The notes under the pieces were generated by a model that worked only from the letters and a program-made list of their open reading frames with translations, was not told where the DNA came from and did not search any database. Position numbers and translations under genes: made by a program. 19,861 bases of DNA from JAGPHI01 sp036641735. GTDB lineage: Bacteria > Bacillota > Clostridia > Oscillospirales > Ruminococcaceae. This document shows positions 1 to 7,460 of the stretch, piece after piece. Every line of letters starts with the position of its first letter. Positions within the stretch are counted from its first letter, which is position 1. Location of the stretch: the NCBI GenBank assembly GCA_036641735.1, contig JAVWEG010000040.1, positions 1 to 19,861 of the forward strand. The letters run 5' to 3'.

Positions 1-85
1 CTGTATTTATGTGGTTTTTCGGTTTTTCGAAAAATATTTTTATTTTTTTATAATATTCACGTAAATATCTGTAATTTCTCGGCAT
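1..85 (-). CDS. Possible start of a CDS running off the left edge (partial)
   Basis: On the minus strand an ATG at 85 opens a frame of 28 codons with no stop before the window edge. The peptide begins MPRNYRYLREYYKKIKIF and is rich in basic and aromatic residues. A strong ribosome site, AGGGGG, lies 7 nt upstream (about 93-98), which is the main reason to believe the start. The opening residues remind me of small helix-turn-helix proteins encoded at the front of clostridial insertion sequences, but this is from memory and too short to establish. The sequence is AT-rich, so a chance open frame is possible. Confidence 0.35.
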   Translation of the reverse strand, partial: MPRNYRYLREYYKKIKIFFEKPKNHINT

Positions 86-93
86 AAAAATTC

Positions 94-139
94 CCCCTAT
101 GGTAGTTTATTTCATTCTACAATAGGGGTTGCTTTTTCT
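94..139. terminator. Hairpin, possible bidirectional terminator or ribosome-site-masking stem
   Basis: Arms CCCCTAT (94-100) and ATAGGGG (122-128) pair perfectly, with an inner TAG/CTA pairing. A T-rich run follows on the plus strand (TTGCTTTTTCT, 129-139), and on the minus strand the stem is followed by GAATTTTTATG. It could therefore terminate transcription in both directions. On the minus strand its 3' arm contains the AGGGGG ribosome site of the frame starting at 85, so it could instead control that start. Confidence 0.45.
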
Positions 140-224
140 ATTGTGCTTTTTACCGAAATCGTTCAGCTCGTATGCTTGTCATTTAAATACGTCTTTCAAA
201 TTTTGATATATATAGGTATTGATT

Positions 225-248
225 TTGGTACTCAATTTGGTACTCAAT
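225..248. repeat. 12-bp perfect tandem duplication
   Basis: The unit TTGGTACTCAAT occurs twice head to tail (225-236 and 237-248). It lies in non-coding sequence upstream of the candidate minus-strand frame at the left edge. Possible roles are a protein-binding direct repeat or a terminal repeat of a mobile element; nothing in the sequence decides between them. Confidence 0.6.
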
Positions 249-309
249 TCTAAAGAAACACAAAAAGCAAAGAATTAATTCGTGTTTTTACTATTGCAAC
301 GTGCATAGC

Positions 310-351
310 AAAAATCCCTCTAAGTCTAACTATTTAACGCTAGATTTAGAG
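310..351 (-). terminator. Weak intrinsic terminator after the CDF/GPH unit
   Basis: Read on the minus strand, an 11-bp stem (arms at 341-351 and 318-328, one G-U pair) is followed by GGG and then ATTTTT at 315-310. It sits about 70 nt downstream of the stop codon of the symporter gene at 422 and is the only terminator-like structure there. The stem is AT-rich, so strength is doubtful. The rest of the 300-421 stretch shows nothing else. Confidence 0.4.
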
Positions 352-421
352 AGACTTTGTCAAGCTTGATTAATAAAAAATGCAATGCCATAGCCCCTGA
401 GTAAAATGCTTATAGTCCTTA

Positions 422-1807
422 TTACTTACGGTCTGCAATCTTCTGTTTAATATCATTAAACCGCACACGATTCATATTGGCTCGTTTTGAAAAAAACGCG
501 GAGGCAACAAACAAAATAGATGGTAAAAACGCCAAAATTCCGCGCACAGCCCCTAGAGCGGAGGCAGGCTGAACAAAAAGTTCGGTGGCAGATGCATTTT
601 CCACATAACCGAACGCGCCCAAAAGCAAAGAAACAAGCGCCATAGCTACACCGCTCGAAGCGTTATACGCAAACTGCACAACACCAAAATAGCTGCCCTC
701 GCGCCTTACACCGTGCTTGTACTCGTCCACCTCCACAATGTCCGGAATGGCAGCAAATGGCAATACTTGAATAGCCGCCATAAAAAAGCCGGAAACCACA
801 CAAAACGCAATGAGCGCAGGATAGCCTTTTGGGGGTATAAATAATGTTCCTAAAAGCGCCGTTACAATCCCCACAACGGAAATTGTGTAAACGCGGTGCT
901 TTGAATAATGTGCCGACATTCGCACCCAAAACGGCGCGGAAATGATTGCCATAATCAGTGGAGTGGATAAAAAAATCATCACTTGCACACCATCTGTGAT
1001 AGTGAGGCAGTCATTGAGATAAAACACATAAATGCCCATTACAATATCAACGCCTGCCATTGCCAGTATATAATGCAGCAAAGTATTGCGAAATTCTTTC
1101 ATTGCGAAAAATTCCTTGAGCGTTTTCAGCGGTGAAATGCGATGTGTCGGCGCTTGGCAGGGGTGTTCCTTCACGTTCAGTGCGCACAGAAGCATCAATG
1201 CACCTGCCACGATGCCAAAGAGCAAAGAGGAAAAGAAATACGCCTGCTTTTCATTGCCAAAGGCGCGGTAAAAAATACTCTCTGTTCCATCAGCAAACAG
1301 CGGAAAAAGAGCAGAGCCAACAATCATACCGAGGTTAGCAATTGACACACGCCAGCCGTTTATGGAAGTACGTTCATCATAATCGTCCGCGATATTGGCA
1401 AGCAGACTGTTGTATGGTATGTAAACCACTGTCCAAATCGTATCATATAGGCTAAGTATACTAAAATAGTAAATGAATTTAAATAATTGCACCGAGGTAT
1501 TTGGTACAATCCAAAGCAACGAGAAAAAAAGCCCAAATGGAATTGCTCCCCACAGCATATACAGACGGCGGCTGCCATTGTGGGATATCGTGTAGTCGCA
1601 AATAACCCCCATAAGATAATCTGTCAAGCCGTCTAAAAACTTCGTAAGCAAAAAAACAGCCGATGCACAAAATGGGCTAAGCCCGCCGACATTTATCATA
1701 AAATAGAGCAAATAAAAATTGATAGCCGCAAGAATAATGTTAGAAGCAAAATCACCTATGGCGTAGTTGAACTTATGAAAGTTCGATAGCCTTGTTTGTT
1801 TTGGCAT
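422..1807 (-). CDS. MFS permease, GPH (glycoside-pentoside-hexuronide):cation symporter type
   Basis: A 461-residue polytopic membrane protein. The motif DGLTDYLMG at residues 59-67 and the stretch YIPYNSLLANIADDYDERTS (about 128-147) match the GPH family signatures (the DPxMG-type loop after TM2 and the PYxxL...ER loop after TM4). Alternating hydrophobic segments give about 12 membrane helices. The family imports sugars or glycosides with Na+ or H+; substrate cannot be read here. The ATG at 1805-1807 has AAGGAAGG about 7 nt upstream, which overlaps the end of the CDF-like gene. Only 3 bp separate the two genes, so they are probably co-transcribed. Codon choice is less dominated by ATA than in the operons to the right. 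Confidence 0.85.
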   Translation of the reverse strand: MPKQTRLSNFHKFNYAIGDFASNIILAAINFYLLYFMINVGGLSPFCASAVFLLTKFLDGLTDYLMGVICDYTISHNGSRRLYMLWGAIPFGLFFSLLWIVPNTSVQLFKFIYYFSILSLYDTIWTVVYIPYNSLLANIADDYDERTSINGWRVSIANLGMIVGSALFPLFADGTESIFYRAFGNEKQAYFFSSLLFGIVAGALMLLCALNVKEHPCQAPTHRISPLKTLKEFFAMKEFRNTLLHYILAMAGVDIVMGIYVFYLNDCLTITDGVQVMIFLSTPLIMAIISAPFWVRMSAHYSKHRVYTISVVGIVTALLGTLFIPPKGYPALIAFCVVSGFFMAAIQVLPFAAIPDIVEVDEYKHGVRREGSYFGVVQFAYNASSGVAMALVSLLLGAFGYVENASATELFVQPASALGAVRGILAFLPSILFVASAFFSKRANMNRVRFNDIKQKIADRK

Positions 1808-1810
1808 TAT

Positions 1811-2707
1811 TTATTCCTTCCTTTGTATAACAACGCTGATCACGCTATTTGGGCTTAGCTCCCCTAATTTTTCAGCTACGATTTGTGTAAATTGTTCGAT
1901 TTCTGCATAGGTGGTCTCGGGCAGAAAGCGCACATAAATATCAATGAGAAGTTGATCGGCATTTGTTCTGGATTTGACCTCTGAAAAATCGTCATAGTAG
2001 TCATACAGCTCCGCCAGCACCTTTAAAATATTGCGTTGAGTTTGCTCATCGCAAGTAGTATCTAGCAGCTCAAACACAGCCTTACGCATACGTGCTACGG
2101 TATAATAGAAAAACACCAGTGCGAAAGCTATGGAAAACACAGGCGAAATATACCAAGTCCATCGAAAAGCCCTGAAAAAATAAGTGATGAAAAAAATCAC
2201 CAGTAAAGCACCGTCAAAGAGAAAGCTTTTCAAATTGGCGGCAAATTCAGCAAGATATAGCTTACTTTCAATTTTGTTTTTTTTCTGTTTTATTAAAATA
2301 TACGCATCAAAAACAACGTTTTCAATCTTTAAAAGCACCACCAAAATAAGCATTTCGGCGGTTTGCTGTGGCTGAAACAGTCCATTCACGGCAACGCCAA
2401 TCATCACCACAAGACCGAGCATTAGCAATACGTCGCAGCACAGAGAAGCAATCGCCTCCAGCTTTCCTGTACCGTAGTTGTATTTGTAGGATAAGTTTTT
2501 TCGCAATTTGCGCGAAAGAGCCAGTACAAGGGTTTCGCGGCAAATGATGTTAGTGGAGTCTATTAAATCCACCCATACCAGAATGGAATTAGAAATCAGT
2601 GCCGAAAGAAGCAGAAAGATATAGTTTGGTAGCTCCCACAGCAATTGGATAAAAGATAGCTTTTGCTGCTTTGCGAAAGCTATTTCCCTCTTCTGATTAC
2701 GTTTCAT
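1811..2707 (-). CDS. CDF-like membrane protein with altered metal-site residues
   Basis: A 298-residue protein with about six membrane helices and a cytoplasmic C-terminal domain of ~85 residues (VRFLPETTYAEIEQF region), the architecture of cation diffusion facilitators. The loop YNYGTGKLEAIASL (residues 76-89) is the family's conserved G-x-G/K-x-E motif after TM2. The transport site is unusual. TM2 has D47 and D50 instead of the normal D-x3-D spacing. In TM5, aligned on the AEFAANLKSFLFDGA stretch, the canonical His and Asp are replaced by Ala157 and Ser161. It may not move zinc, or may have another role. Start: ATG with GGAAGG ~9 nt upstream. First gene of a unit with the downstream GPH symporter. 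Family assignment is fairly sure; activity is not. Confidence 0.75.
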   Translation of the reverse strand: MKRNQKREIAFAKQQKLSFIQLLWELPNYIFLLLSALISNSILVWVDLIDSTNIICRETLVLALSRKLRKNLSYKYNYGTGKLEAIASLCCDVLLMLGLVVMIGVAVNGLFQPQQTAEMLILVVLLKIENVVFDAYILIKQKKNKIESKLYLAEFAANLKSFLFDGALLVIFFITYFFRAFRWTWYISPVFSIAFALVFFYYTVARMRKAVFELLDTTCDEQTQRNILKVLAELYDYYDDFSEVKSRTNADQLLIDIYVRFLPETTYAEIEQFTQIVAEKLGELSPNSVISVVIQRKE

Positions 2708-2777
2708 TTATTGTTTCCTTCCATACTTTCATTAGCATTAATTTAGAAATTCTTTGAATATTGGTGAATGGCAAGAT

Positions 2778-2796
2778 TATAAAGATAATCTTTATA
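2778..2796. promoter_or_regulatory. 19-bp perfect palindrome upstream of the CDF/GPH unit
   Basis: TATAAAGAT-A-ATCTTTATA is a perfect inverted repeat located about 70 bp upstream of the CDF-like start codon (minus strand) and 7 bp left of repeat copy 1. Read on the minus strand it contains a TATAAT-like hexamer. It could be an operator overlapping a promoter, or simply AT-rich chance; no good -35 box was found. Confidence 0.35.
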
Positions 2797-2802
2797 CCAT
2801 AT

Positions 2803-2910
2803 CCGCAGCTTCGCTACGCTACAACAAAAGTGAGACTTCACTTTTGCGTGTTTCAATGTTCGCTCAGGTGTCAAAATCTTCGATTTTGGTAACACCGTGC
2901 AATTATTGTA
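2803..2910 (+). repeat. Three-hairpin repeat element, copy 1
   Basis: About 108 bp that recur at 10261 and 10374 in the same orientation. Order of parts: hairpin A (CGCAGC-TTC-GCTACG, one mismatch in this copy), hairpin B at 2825-2846 (arms CAAAAGTGA / TCACTTTTG), a conserved spacer TTTCAATGTTCGCTCA, and hairpin C (GGTGT and CAAAATC pairing with GATTTTG and ACACC, with a 3-nt bulge), ending in CCGTGC and an AT-rich tail. Similarity to copy 3 may extend another ~30 bp in the AT-rich tail, up to the stop codon of the deacylase gene. It fills most of the 225-bp space between two minus-strand transcription units. Confidence 0.85.
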
Positions 2911-2932
2911 CCATAAATATGAATAAAATGCA

Positions 2933-4285
2933 CTATTTTTGCATAATTTCTCCGCTTTTTGTGTGTAAAAAATTGTTATTATCTACTGCCAAACTGCCGT
3001 TTATCATCACATAAGGTATTCCGTCAGGGATTGCATCAGGCATACCTTCACCGGGGAAACGTGCATTATCTTGTATTTTGTCTAAACTAAACGCTATAAT
3101 ATCGGCATCGTATCCCTCGCGAAGCACACCTTTAGTGCTAAACCCAAATACAGTGGCAGGCATTAATGTGGCTTTATAAATAGCTTCTTCTAACGATAGT
3201 AAGCCTTTTTCGCGCACTAGCTTGCGTATGTATTTAGGATAACTTCCCGAAATTTGCGGATGTCCTTCTCTGCGCCTATAAGCTCCTGAATCGGTGCTTG
3301 GCATTGCGTATGGTCTTAAAAGCGTGTCCGATACTTCATCGGGACTGCCCGAGAAGCAAATAATGGATTCGTCGGGATATTTATCGCGCAATAAATCATA
3401 TAAATCCTTGTTTAGCCTTTGCCCTGTATATTTGCCTGTAGCTGTTACCATAGAGCCGAAACGCAAGGAATTATCAAGTATCGTCTGCATATCAAATGTG
3501 GCTGTACCCACGTATGTAGCCCAGTCGGAATACATTCCGCTGTCCATCCACACGTCCATACCTTTTGCCCTTGCTTCGTCCATTATTTCAAGTGCGGGCT
3601 GCATTGTTCCGAACCCCGAATACTGATAGACGAAATGGCTCATTAAAAGCCTTACACCACTGCGCTTGGCACTGCTTAATATTTCGTAAATAGAGTATAA
3701 ATCATTTTGAGTGAACAGCCTTGTATGTACAGGTAAAATTGTGCCGCTTTCAGCGCATAAATTTGCCATTGCATCTATTTCTGTAAGCGCTGTACCGGGC
3801 GCATAATCAAGCCCCAGTGATATACCGTAAGCGCCGTCGTCTAATGCTTTGCGTGCCATTTCCTGCATTTGCACAAGCTGCCCTTGCGTGGCGCGTGCAT
3901 TTACGTCGGTAATGCCTGCGCTTCGGCGCATACTAAAGCTGTGGCCTATAAGCATAGCAATGTTTAAAAGCGAGCCTTTGTTGCGCATCTTGGATAAAAA
4001 TTCACCTATATTTATAGGAGATAGACCGCAATTACCGCCAACATACGTGGTAATACCTTGTCGGCACGATAACATTGCGCCGTATTCGTCACCGTCTAAA
4101 TGGCTGTGGACATCTATAAATCCGGGCGACAGCACAAGTCCACTTGCATCTATTGTACGGGCAGCAGACATACTTTTACAGGATATTTCAGCAATTTTGC
4201 CGTTGTTTATAGCCAAATTCGCTATTTTAGAGGTTTTGCTCACGGTGTCTACGATAAGTCCGTTTTCAAATACAATCTCATACAT
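2933..4285 (-). CDS. Amidohydrolase of the N-acyl-D-amino-acid deacylase (D-aminoacylase) family
   Basis: A 450-residue metal-dependent hydrolase of the amidohydrolase superfamily, expected to act in the cytoplasm on N-acyl amino acids. Visible motifs: FIDVHSHLD with the H-x-H pair at 60/62; GNCGLSP with Cys86, the bridging cysteine typical of D-aminoacylases; PVHTR (His187); LLMSHFVY (His217); MPSTDSGA with the catalytic-type Asp332; and the C-terminal GVLREGYDADIIAFS strand that closes the small beta-sandwich domain. Length is slightly short of the usual ~480-530. The start overlaps the NifH-like gene by 8 bp, with GAGGG about 9 nt upstream. It is the last gene of the pot operon. Other cyclic-amide hydrolases share this fold, so the substrate is inferred only from the family. 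Confidence 0.85.
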   Translation of the reverse strand: MYEIVFENGLIVDTVSKTSKIANLAINNGKIAEISCKSMSAARTIDASGLVLSPGFIDVHSHLDGDEYGAMLSCRQGITTYVGGNCGLSPINIGEFLSKMRNKGSLLNIAMLIGHSFSMRRSAGITDVNARATQGQLVQMQEMARKALDDGAYGISLGLDYAPGTALTEIDAMANLCAESGTILPVHTRLFTQNDLYSIYEILSSAKRSGVRLLMSHFVYQYSGFGTMQPALEIMDEARAKGMDVWMDSGMYSDWATYVGTATFDMQTILDNSLRFGSMVTATGKYTGQRLNKDLYDLLRDKYPDESIICFSGSPDEVSDTLLRPYAMPSTDSGAYRRREGHPQISGSYPKYIRKLVREKGLLSLEEAIYKATLMPATVFGFSTKGVLREGYDADIIAFSLDKIQDNARFPGEGMPDAIPDGIPYVMINGSLAVDNNNFLHTKSGEIMQK

Positions 4286-5135
4286 TGTGCGCGCCCTCTA
4301 GCTGAATACGGCGCTCAAGCTCGCGCTTTTGCCATTCAGACAGCCATACGAGCAGCTCTTTACGCGGAAAAGGAGTAGCTTTAGGAGGTGTAACAGTCGC
4401 TAACAAGCAATCTGCAATATGTAAAAATCGTTGTGCGGCAAGGCTGTCGGGTGATGTGTCGAAAATAGTGCGTCCTGCTAAAGCAGAGTAGGCAAGGTGT
4501 TTATCATTGTCAAAAAACGCAAGCACTTCAATATTGGCACGTTTGGCATAAGCGGCAAGCTCCTCACGCGTTTCACAGCAATCCGCATTGTTTACAAATA
4601 ATTGCACAGGCATATTTTCACTTGCACGCTCTATCGCCTGCAATAAGCAATTGGCCGTAGCTACAGAGGCAAACGAACCGTTAGTTACTAGAATACATCT
4701 TTGCATAAGCCCTTCGCGTATAGGTAAGATGTAGCCTGTACAAGGTGTTTCGCCCGAAATATCATACAGCACAAAATCGAGCTGTAAATTATTGGTGACA
4801 CCTTGAGTATCAAGCATTTCATCTATTAAGCTTATGCCGCGTGCAAGACAGCCTATTCCCGGATCTATACTGCCAAGCTCCAAGCACCATACTCCGCTGT
4901 CGGTAGCTATAATATGGTCGTTTAAATCTATCTCGTATTTGTCTCTGTACACTTCAAGCGCAGGTACAATATCTTTGTCTTTACGCAATAATACAGTGCT
5001 GGACAAAGTGATATCATTACCTGCAAGCAGTACGTGATATCCTTTTTGAGCTAAAGCTGCGCCAAGATTTTGCGCTATTGTAGATTTGCCTGAGCCGCCT
5101 CGCCCAAGAAAACATATTCTTTCAGCCATCGCCAT
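4278..5135 (-). CDS. NifH-like iron-sulfur ATPase (orphan Fe-protein homologue)
   Basis: A 285-residue P-loop protein resembling nitrogenase Fe protein along most of its length. Seen: P-loop GRGGSGKST (11-19), switch I Asp41 (NDITLSST), PGIGCLARG with Cys96 and Arg99, and YDISGETPCTGYILPIR with Asp125 and Cys132. The two cysteines and Asp125 fall at nearly the same positions as in NifH (Cys97, Cys132, Asp125), so an intersubunit [4Fe-4S] cluster and a homodimer are expected. Switch I lacks the NifH Lys and second Asp. Such proteins transfer electrons at the cost of ATP to a NifDK-, BchNB- or CfbD-like partner; none is present here. The gene overlaps its neighbours on both sides. GGAGG lies 3 nt from the first ATG and 9 nt from a second at 5129, which may be the true start. 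CooC/MinD-type ATPases are less likely because of the paired cysteines. Confidence 0.8.
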   Translation of the reverse strand: MAMAERICFLGRGGSGKSTIAQNLGAALAQKGYHVLLAGNDITLSSTVLLRKDKDIVPALEVYRDKYEIDLNDHIIATDSGVWCLELGSIDPGIGCLARGISLIDEMLDTQGVTNNLQLDFVLYDISGETPCTGYILPIREGLMQRCILVTNGSFASVATANCLLQAIERASENMPVQLFVNNADCCETREELAAYAKRANIEVLAFFDNDKHLAYSALAGRTIFDTSPDSLAAQRFLHIADCLLATVTPPKATPFPRKELLVWLSEWQKRELERRIQLEGAHNV

Positions 5136-6414
5136 TCGCCTCCACAGTGTTAATGTATTGCGCCTTATTCATAGGTGCATTATAATTCTGTATTACCTTG
5201 TGTGCCAGCTTTGCATCATTGCGTAGCAGATGATATGCCTCCAGTGCCATTAATTTGGCAGGCGCAACATAGGCTTTATAATCATCTGTAATGGTAAATT
5301 CTGCCGAGTGCAGCGCGCCTGATATTCCGCCGTGCGTACAGGTGAGTATAGGCATTATAGCGGATAAATCGCCTAAATCTGTAGATGCAAAATTAGTGGT
5401 AGCGCTATCTATTGTTTTAATATTGCCGCTAAAGCATTTACCAGCAGATAAAGTAGCTTCGTTTGGCATATATTCGGGTACGGGCATATATCCGCACAGC
5501 TTTTCTATTTGCGCTGTTGCACCTATTGCAAGTGCGCAATGCCGCATAGCGTTATCAAATTTATCTGCCGCCGCATTTATAGCATCAAGGCTTTTTGCAC
5601 GTATCATCGCTTCTATCACTACAGTGTCGGGTACTACATTTACGGCATTACCGCCATTTAATATATTGGTATGTATGCGTACACAATCTTTTTCATTAAA
5701 TGTTTCACGAAGTAGCCCTATTGCCGAGAGCGCTAAGGTGGCGGCGGACAGCGCATTTATGCCGTCCCAGGGAGCGGCTGCCGCGTGTGCTGATTTGCCG
5801 TGGATAATTACGTGACGAGTAGTATATCCGCAAGAGGCATTAAGCCCGAGCAATATATCGGCATCACTTTTTACCATATGTGCGTGAGATGCTATAGCGA
5901 TATCTATATTGTCAAATTCGCCTATGCGTATCAGCTCCGATTTGCCCGACATAAACTGTACACCGAGTGATTTCGCGTAAATCCGCGTTTTTTCGCTCAA
6001 ATATTCCTCGGCAGGCACGGCGAAAAAAGCTATGCTTCCGCATAGCTCATTCGTATTATAGATAGATGTAAGCGCAATGGCACTGCCAAGCATAGCAGCT
6101 AGTTGCGCCGAATGTGCGCAAGCGTGTGAAATGCCTGTAAATTTATCAGCCGATAAATGGGTAGGGCAATAAATGCCGTCCAGCTCTGCCAGTATTGCTA
6201 CGCACGGTGCAGCTTTGCCAAGAGTGGCACGCACACCCGTCACGGCAAGTCCACGTTCCACAGGCAAGCCCAAATTTTCAAGTTCACTTGCTATTTTACA
6301 AGAGGTATCCGCCTCGTGAAAGCCCTCTTCGGGACGGATACTCTTGCCAAACGCAATTATTTTATCTGCATTTGCATCGATAATGTCGCAAATGCTTTTT
6401 TCTATAGAGTTCAT
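5122..6414 (-). CDS. M20 family (M20D-like) metal-dependent amidohydrolase/peptidase
   Basis: A ~430-residue cytoplasmic zinc-type hydrolase. Motifs, numbered from the ATG at 6414: LAELDG (~76-80), ISHACAHSAQ with Cys99 and His101 (the C-x-H metal pair of M20D enzymes), VPAEEY with Glu136/137, ASHAHM (His177/179), the lid/dimerization domain with GKSAHAAAAPWDGINAL, and C-terminal STDLGD and SGALHS. Relatives cleave amide bonds of N-acyl amino acids, aminobenzoyl-glutamate or small dipeptides. An upstream ATG at 6435 overlaps potD and has no ribosome site; 6414 leaves 4 bp after the potD stop and matches the usual family N-terminus, but its ribosome site is also weak, suggesting translational coupling. 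Together with the deacylase it suggests that the imported compound carries an amide bond. Confidence 0.85.
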   Translation of the reverse strand: MNSIEKSICDIIDANADKIIAFGKSIRPEEGFHEADTSCKIASELENLGLPVERGLAVTGVRATLGKAAPCVAILAELDGIYCPTHLSADKFTGISHACAHSAQLAAMLGSAIALTSIYNTNELCGSIAFFAVPAEEYLSEKTRIYAKSLGVQFMSGKSELIRIGEFDNIDIAIASHAHMVKSDADILLGLNASCGYTTRHVIIHGKSAHAAAAPWDGINALSAATLALSAIGLLRETFNEKDCVRIHTNILNGGNAVNVVPDTVVIEAMIRAKSLDAINAAADKFDNAMRHCALAIGATAQIEKLCGYMPVPEYMPNEATLSAGKCFSGNIKTIDSATTNFASTDLGDLSAIMPILTCTHGGISGALHSAEFTITDDYKAYVAPAKLMALEAYHLLRNDAKLAHKVIQNYNAPMNKAQYINTVEANGDG

Positions 6415-6418
6415 CGCT

Positions 6419-7459
6419 TTATTGTCCGCAAGCATTTTTAAATGTAGTCCACGCCTTTGCGTGAGCTTCTTCTGCCTCAGGGCTGATAGGCATTATCATT
6501 TCGGGGCTTTTAAAGCTTTCCGGTAATATTAAAAAGTCGCGATATTTTTCATTTATTAAGCTTTCGGCAGCTTTGTTGGTGCAATAATATCCAAGCGCCT
6601 CAAAGCATTTTGCACTCACTTCAGGACGCAGAATGTAATCGATAAATTTATGCGCACCATCTGCATTAGGAGCTTTAGACGGTATAAAGTTTGCCATAAT
6701 GCCAAATCCGTCGCCTTCAGATGGGAACACTATTTTTAAAGTAGGGTTTGCAAGCTTTGCCATAGTTACTTGTGAGGTATACATTATTGCGGCATTTACT
6801 TCGCCTGAGATTAAATCGTCCTGCACATTGTCATCTTTAATTAAACGGATATTAGGTGCTAAATCCAATAGCTTTGTGCCTGCGGCTTCAATATCCTTTA
6901 TATCCTCTGTATTATAGCTTTTACCTGCTATTTTCAGCGCCATACCGTTTACTACACGATAATTTCCTATTACAGCAAGGCTGTCTTTTAAAGACGAGTC
7001 CCATAAATCCGCATAGCCTTTGATATCTTTGGTGATAGCTGTGGGATTGTATACTATTGTCTGCACACCTGCACCGTAAGGCACGGTGTATTCATCGGCA
7101 GTATCATAAAATTGCCCTTGAGCTACAGGATTAATGTTTTTAAAATTAGCAAGCTTTGATTTGTCTAGCTTTTGAGCTAAATTCTGCTCGATAGCTGTTT
7201 TGATGATATAATCGTCTGCGATTACTACATCATAATCTCCGCCTTTAGCGGCCTCAAGCTTTGCAAGCATTGCTTCGTCTGAATCGAAATTAGAATACAC
7301 TACTTCAATGCCTGTTTCAGCAGTGAAAGCATCTAACACTTCCTGCGGAAACATACCTTGCCAAGTAAATAAATTAACGGTTTCTTTTTTTGAACCACAG
7401 CTTGTAAAAGCACCAAGTGCGATAACAGCAGTAAGTGTAGCAGCGATGAGTTTTTTCAT
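6419..7459 (-). CDS. potD: Spermidine/putrescine-type ABC transporter substrate-binding lipoprotein
   Basis: 346 residues with a lipoprotein signal peptide (MKK, hydrophobic stretch, lipobox FTSC with Cys21). The mature part begins KKETVNLFTWQGMFPQEV, the PotD/PotF opening, and continues with YDVVIADDYIIK, YTVPYGAGVQTIVYN and a C-terminal YILRPEVSAKCFEALGYYCTN segment typical of this binding-protein group. It would sit on the outer membrane face and hand ligand to PotB/PotC. GGAGG is 7 nt before the ATG, and only 1 bp separates it from potC. Ligand could be a polyamine or another small cation or amino-acid derivative; neighbouring amidohydrolases favour keeping this open. Confidence 0.88.
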   Translation of the reverse strand: MKKLIAATLTAVIALGAFTSCGSKKETVNLFTWQGMFPQEVLDAFTAETGIEVVYSNFDSDEAMLAKLEAAKGGDYDVVIADDYIIKTAIEQNLAQKLDKSKLANFKNINPVAQGQFYDTADEYTVPYGAGVQTIVYNPTAITKDIKGYADLWDSSLKDSLAVIGNYRVVNGMALKIAGKSYNTEDIKDIEAAGTKLLDLAPNIRLIKDDNVQDDLISGEVNAAIMYTSQVTMAKLANPTLKIVFPSEGDGFGIMANFIPSKAPNADGAHKFIDYILRPEVSAKCFEALGYYCTNKAAESLINEKYRDFLILPESFKSPEMIMPISPEAEEAHAKAWTTFKNACGQ

Positions 7460-7460
7460 A

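Larger units (their letters stand above)
1..250 (-). mobile_element. Possible end of an insertion sequence (speculative)
   Basis: Three things coincide at the left edge: a candidate minus-strand start at 85 with a strong ribosome site, a hairpin whose 3' arm (minus strand) contains that ribosome site, and a tandem 12-bp duplication further upstream at 225-248 that could be a terminal transposase-binding repeat. Hairpins that hide the transposase ribosome site are known in several IS families and limit translation from outside transcripts. No transposase catalytic motif, matching inverted repeat or target duplication is visible, because the rest would lie outside the window. The boundary at 250 is a guess. 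Confidence 0.25.

Noticed and set aside
3849..4301. 150-codon plus-strand frame
   Set aside because: Antisense to the D-aminoacylase-family gene with its full set of metal-binding motifs; no ribosome site and no recognisable domain.
4278..5135. Nitrogen fixation gene cluster
   Set aside because: A NifH-like protein alone is not nitrogenase; no NifD, NifK, NifE, NifN or NifB is in the window, and switch I residues differ from true NifH.
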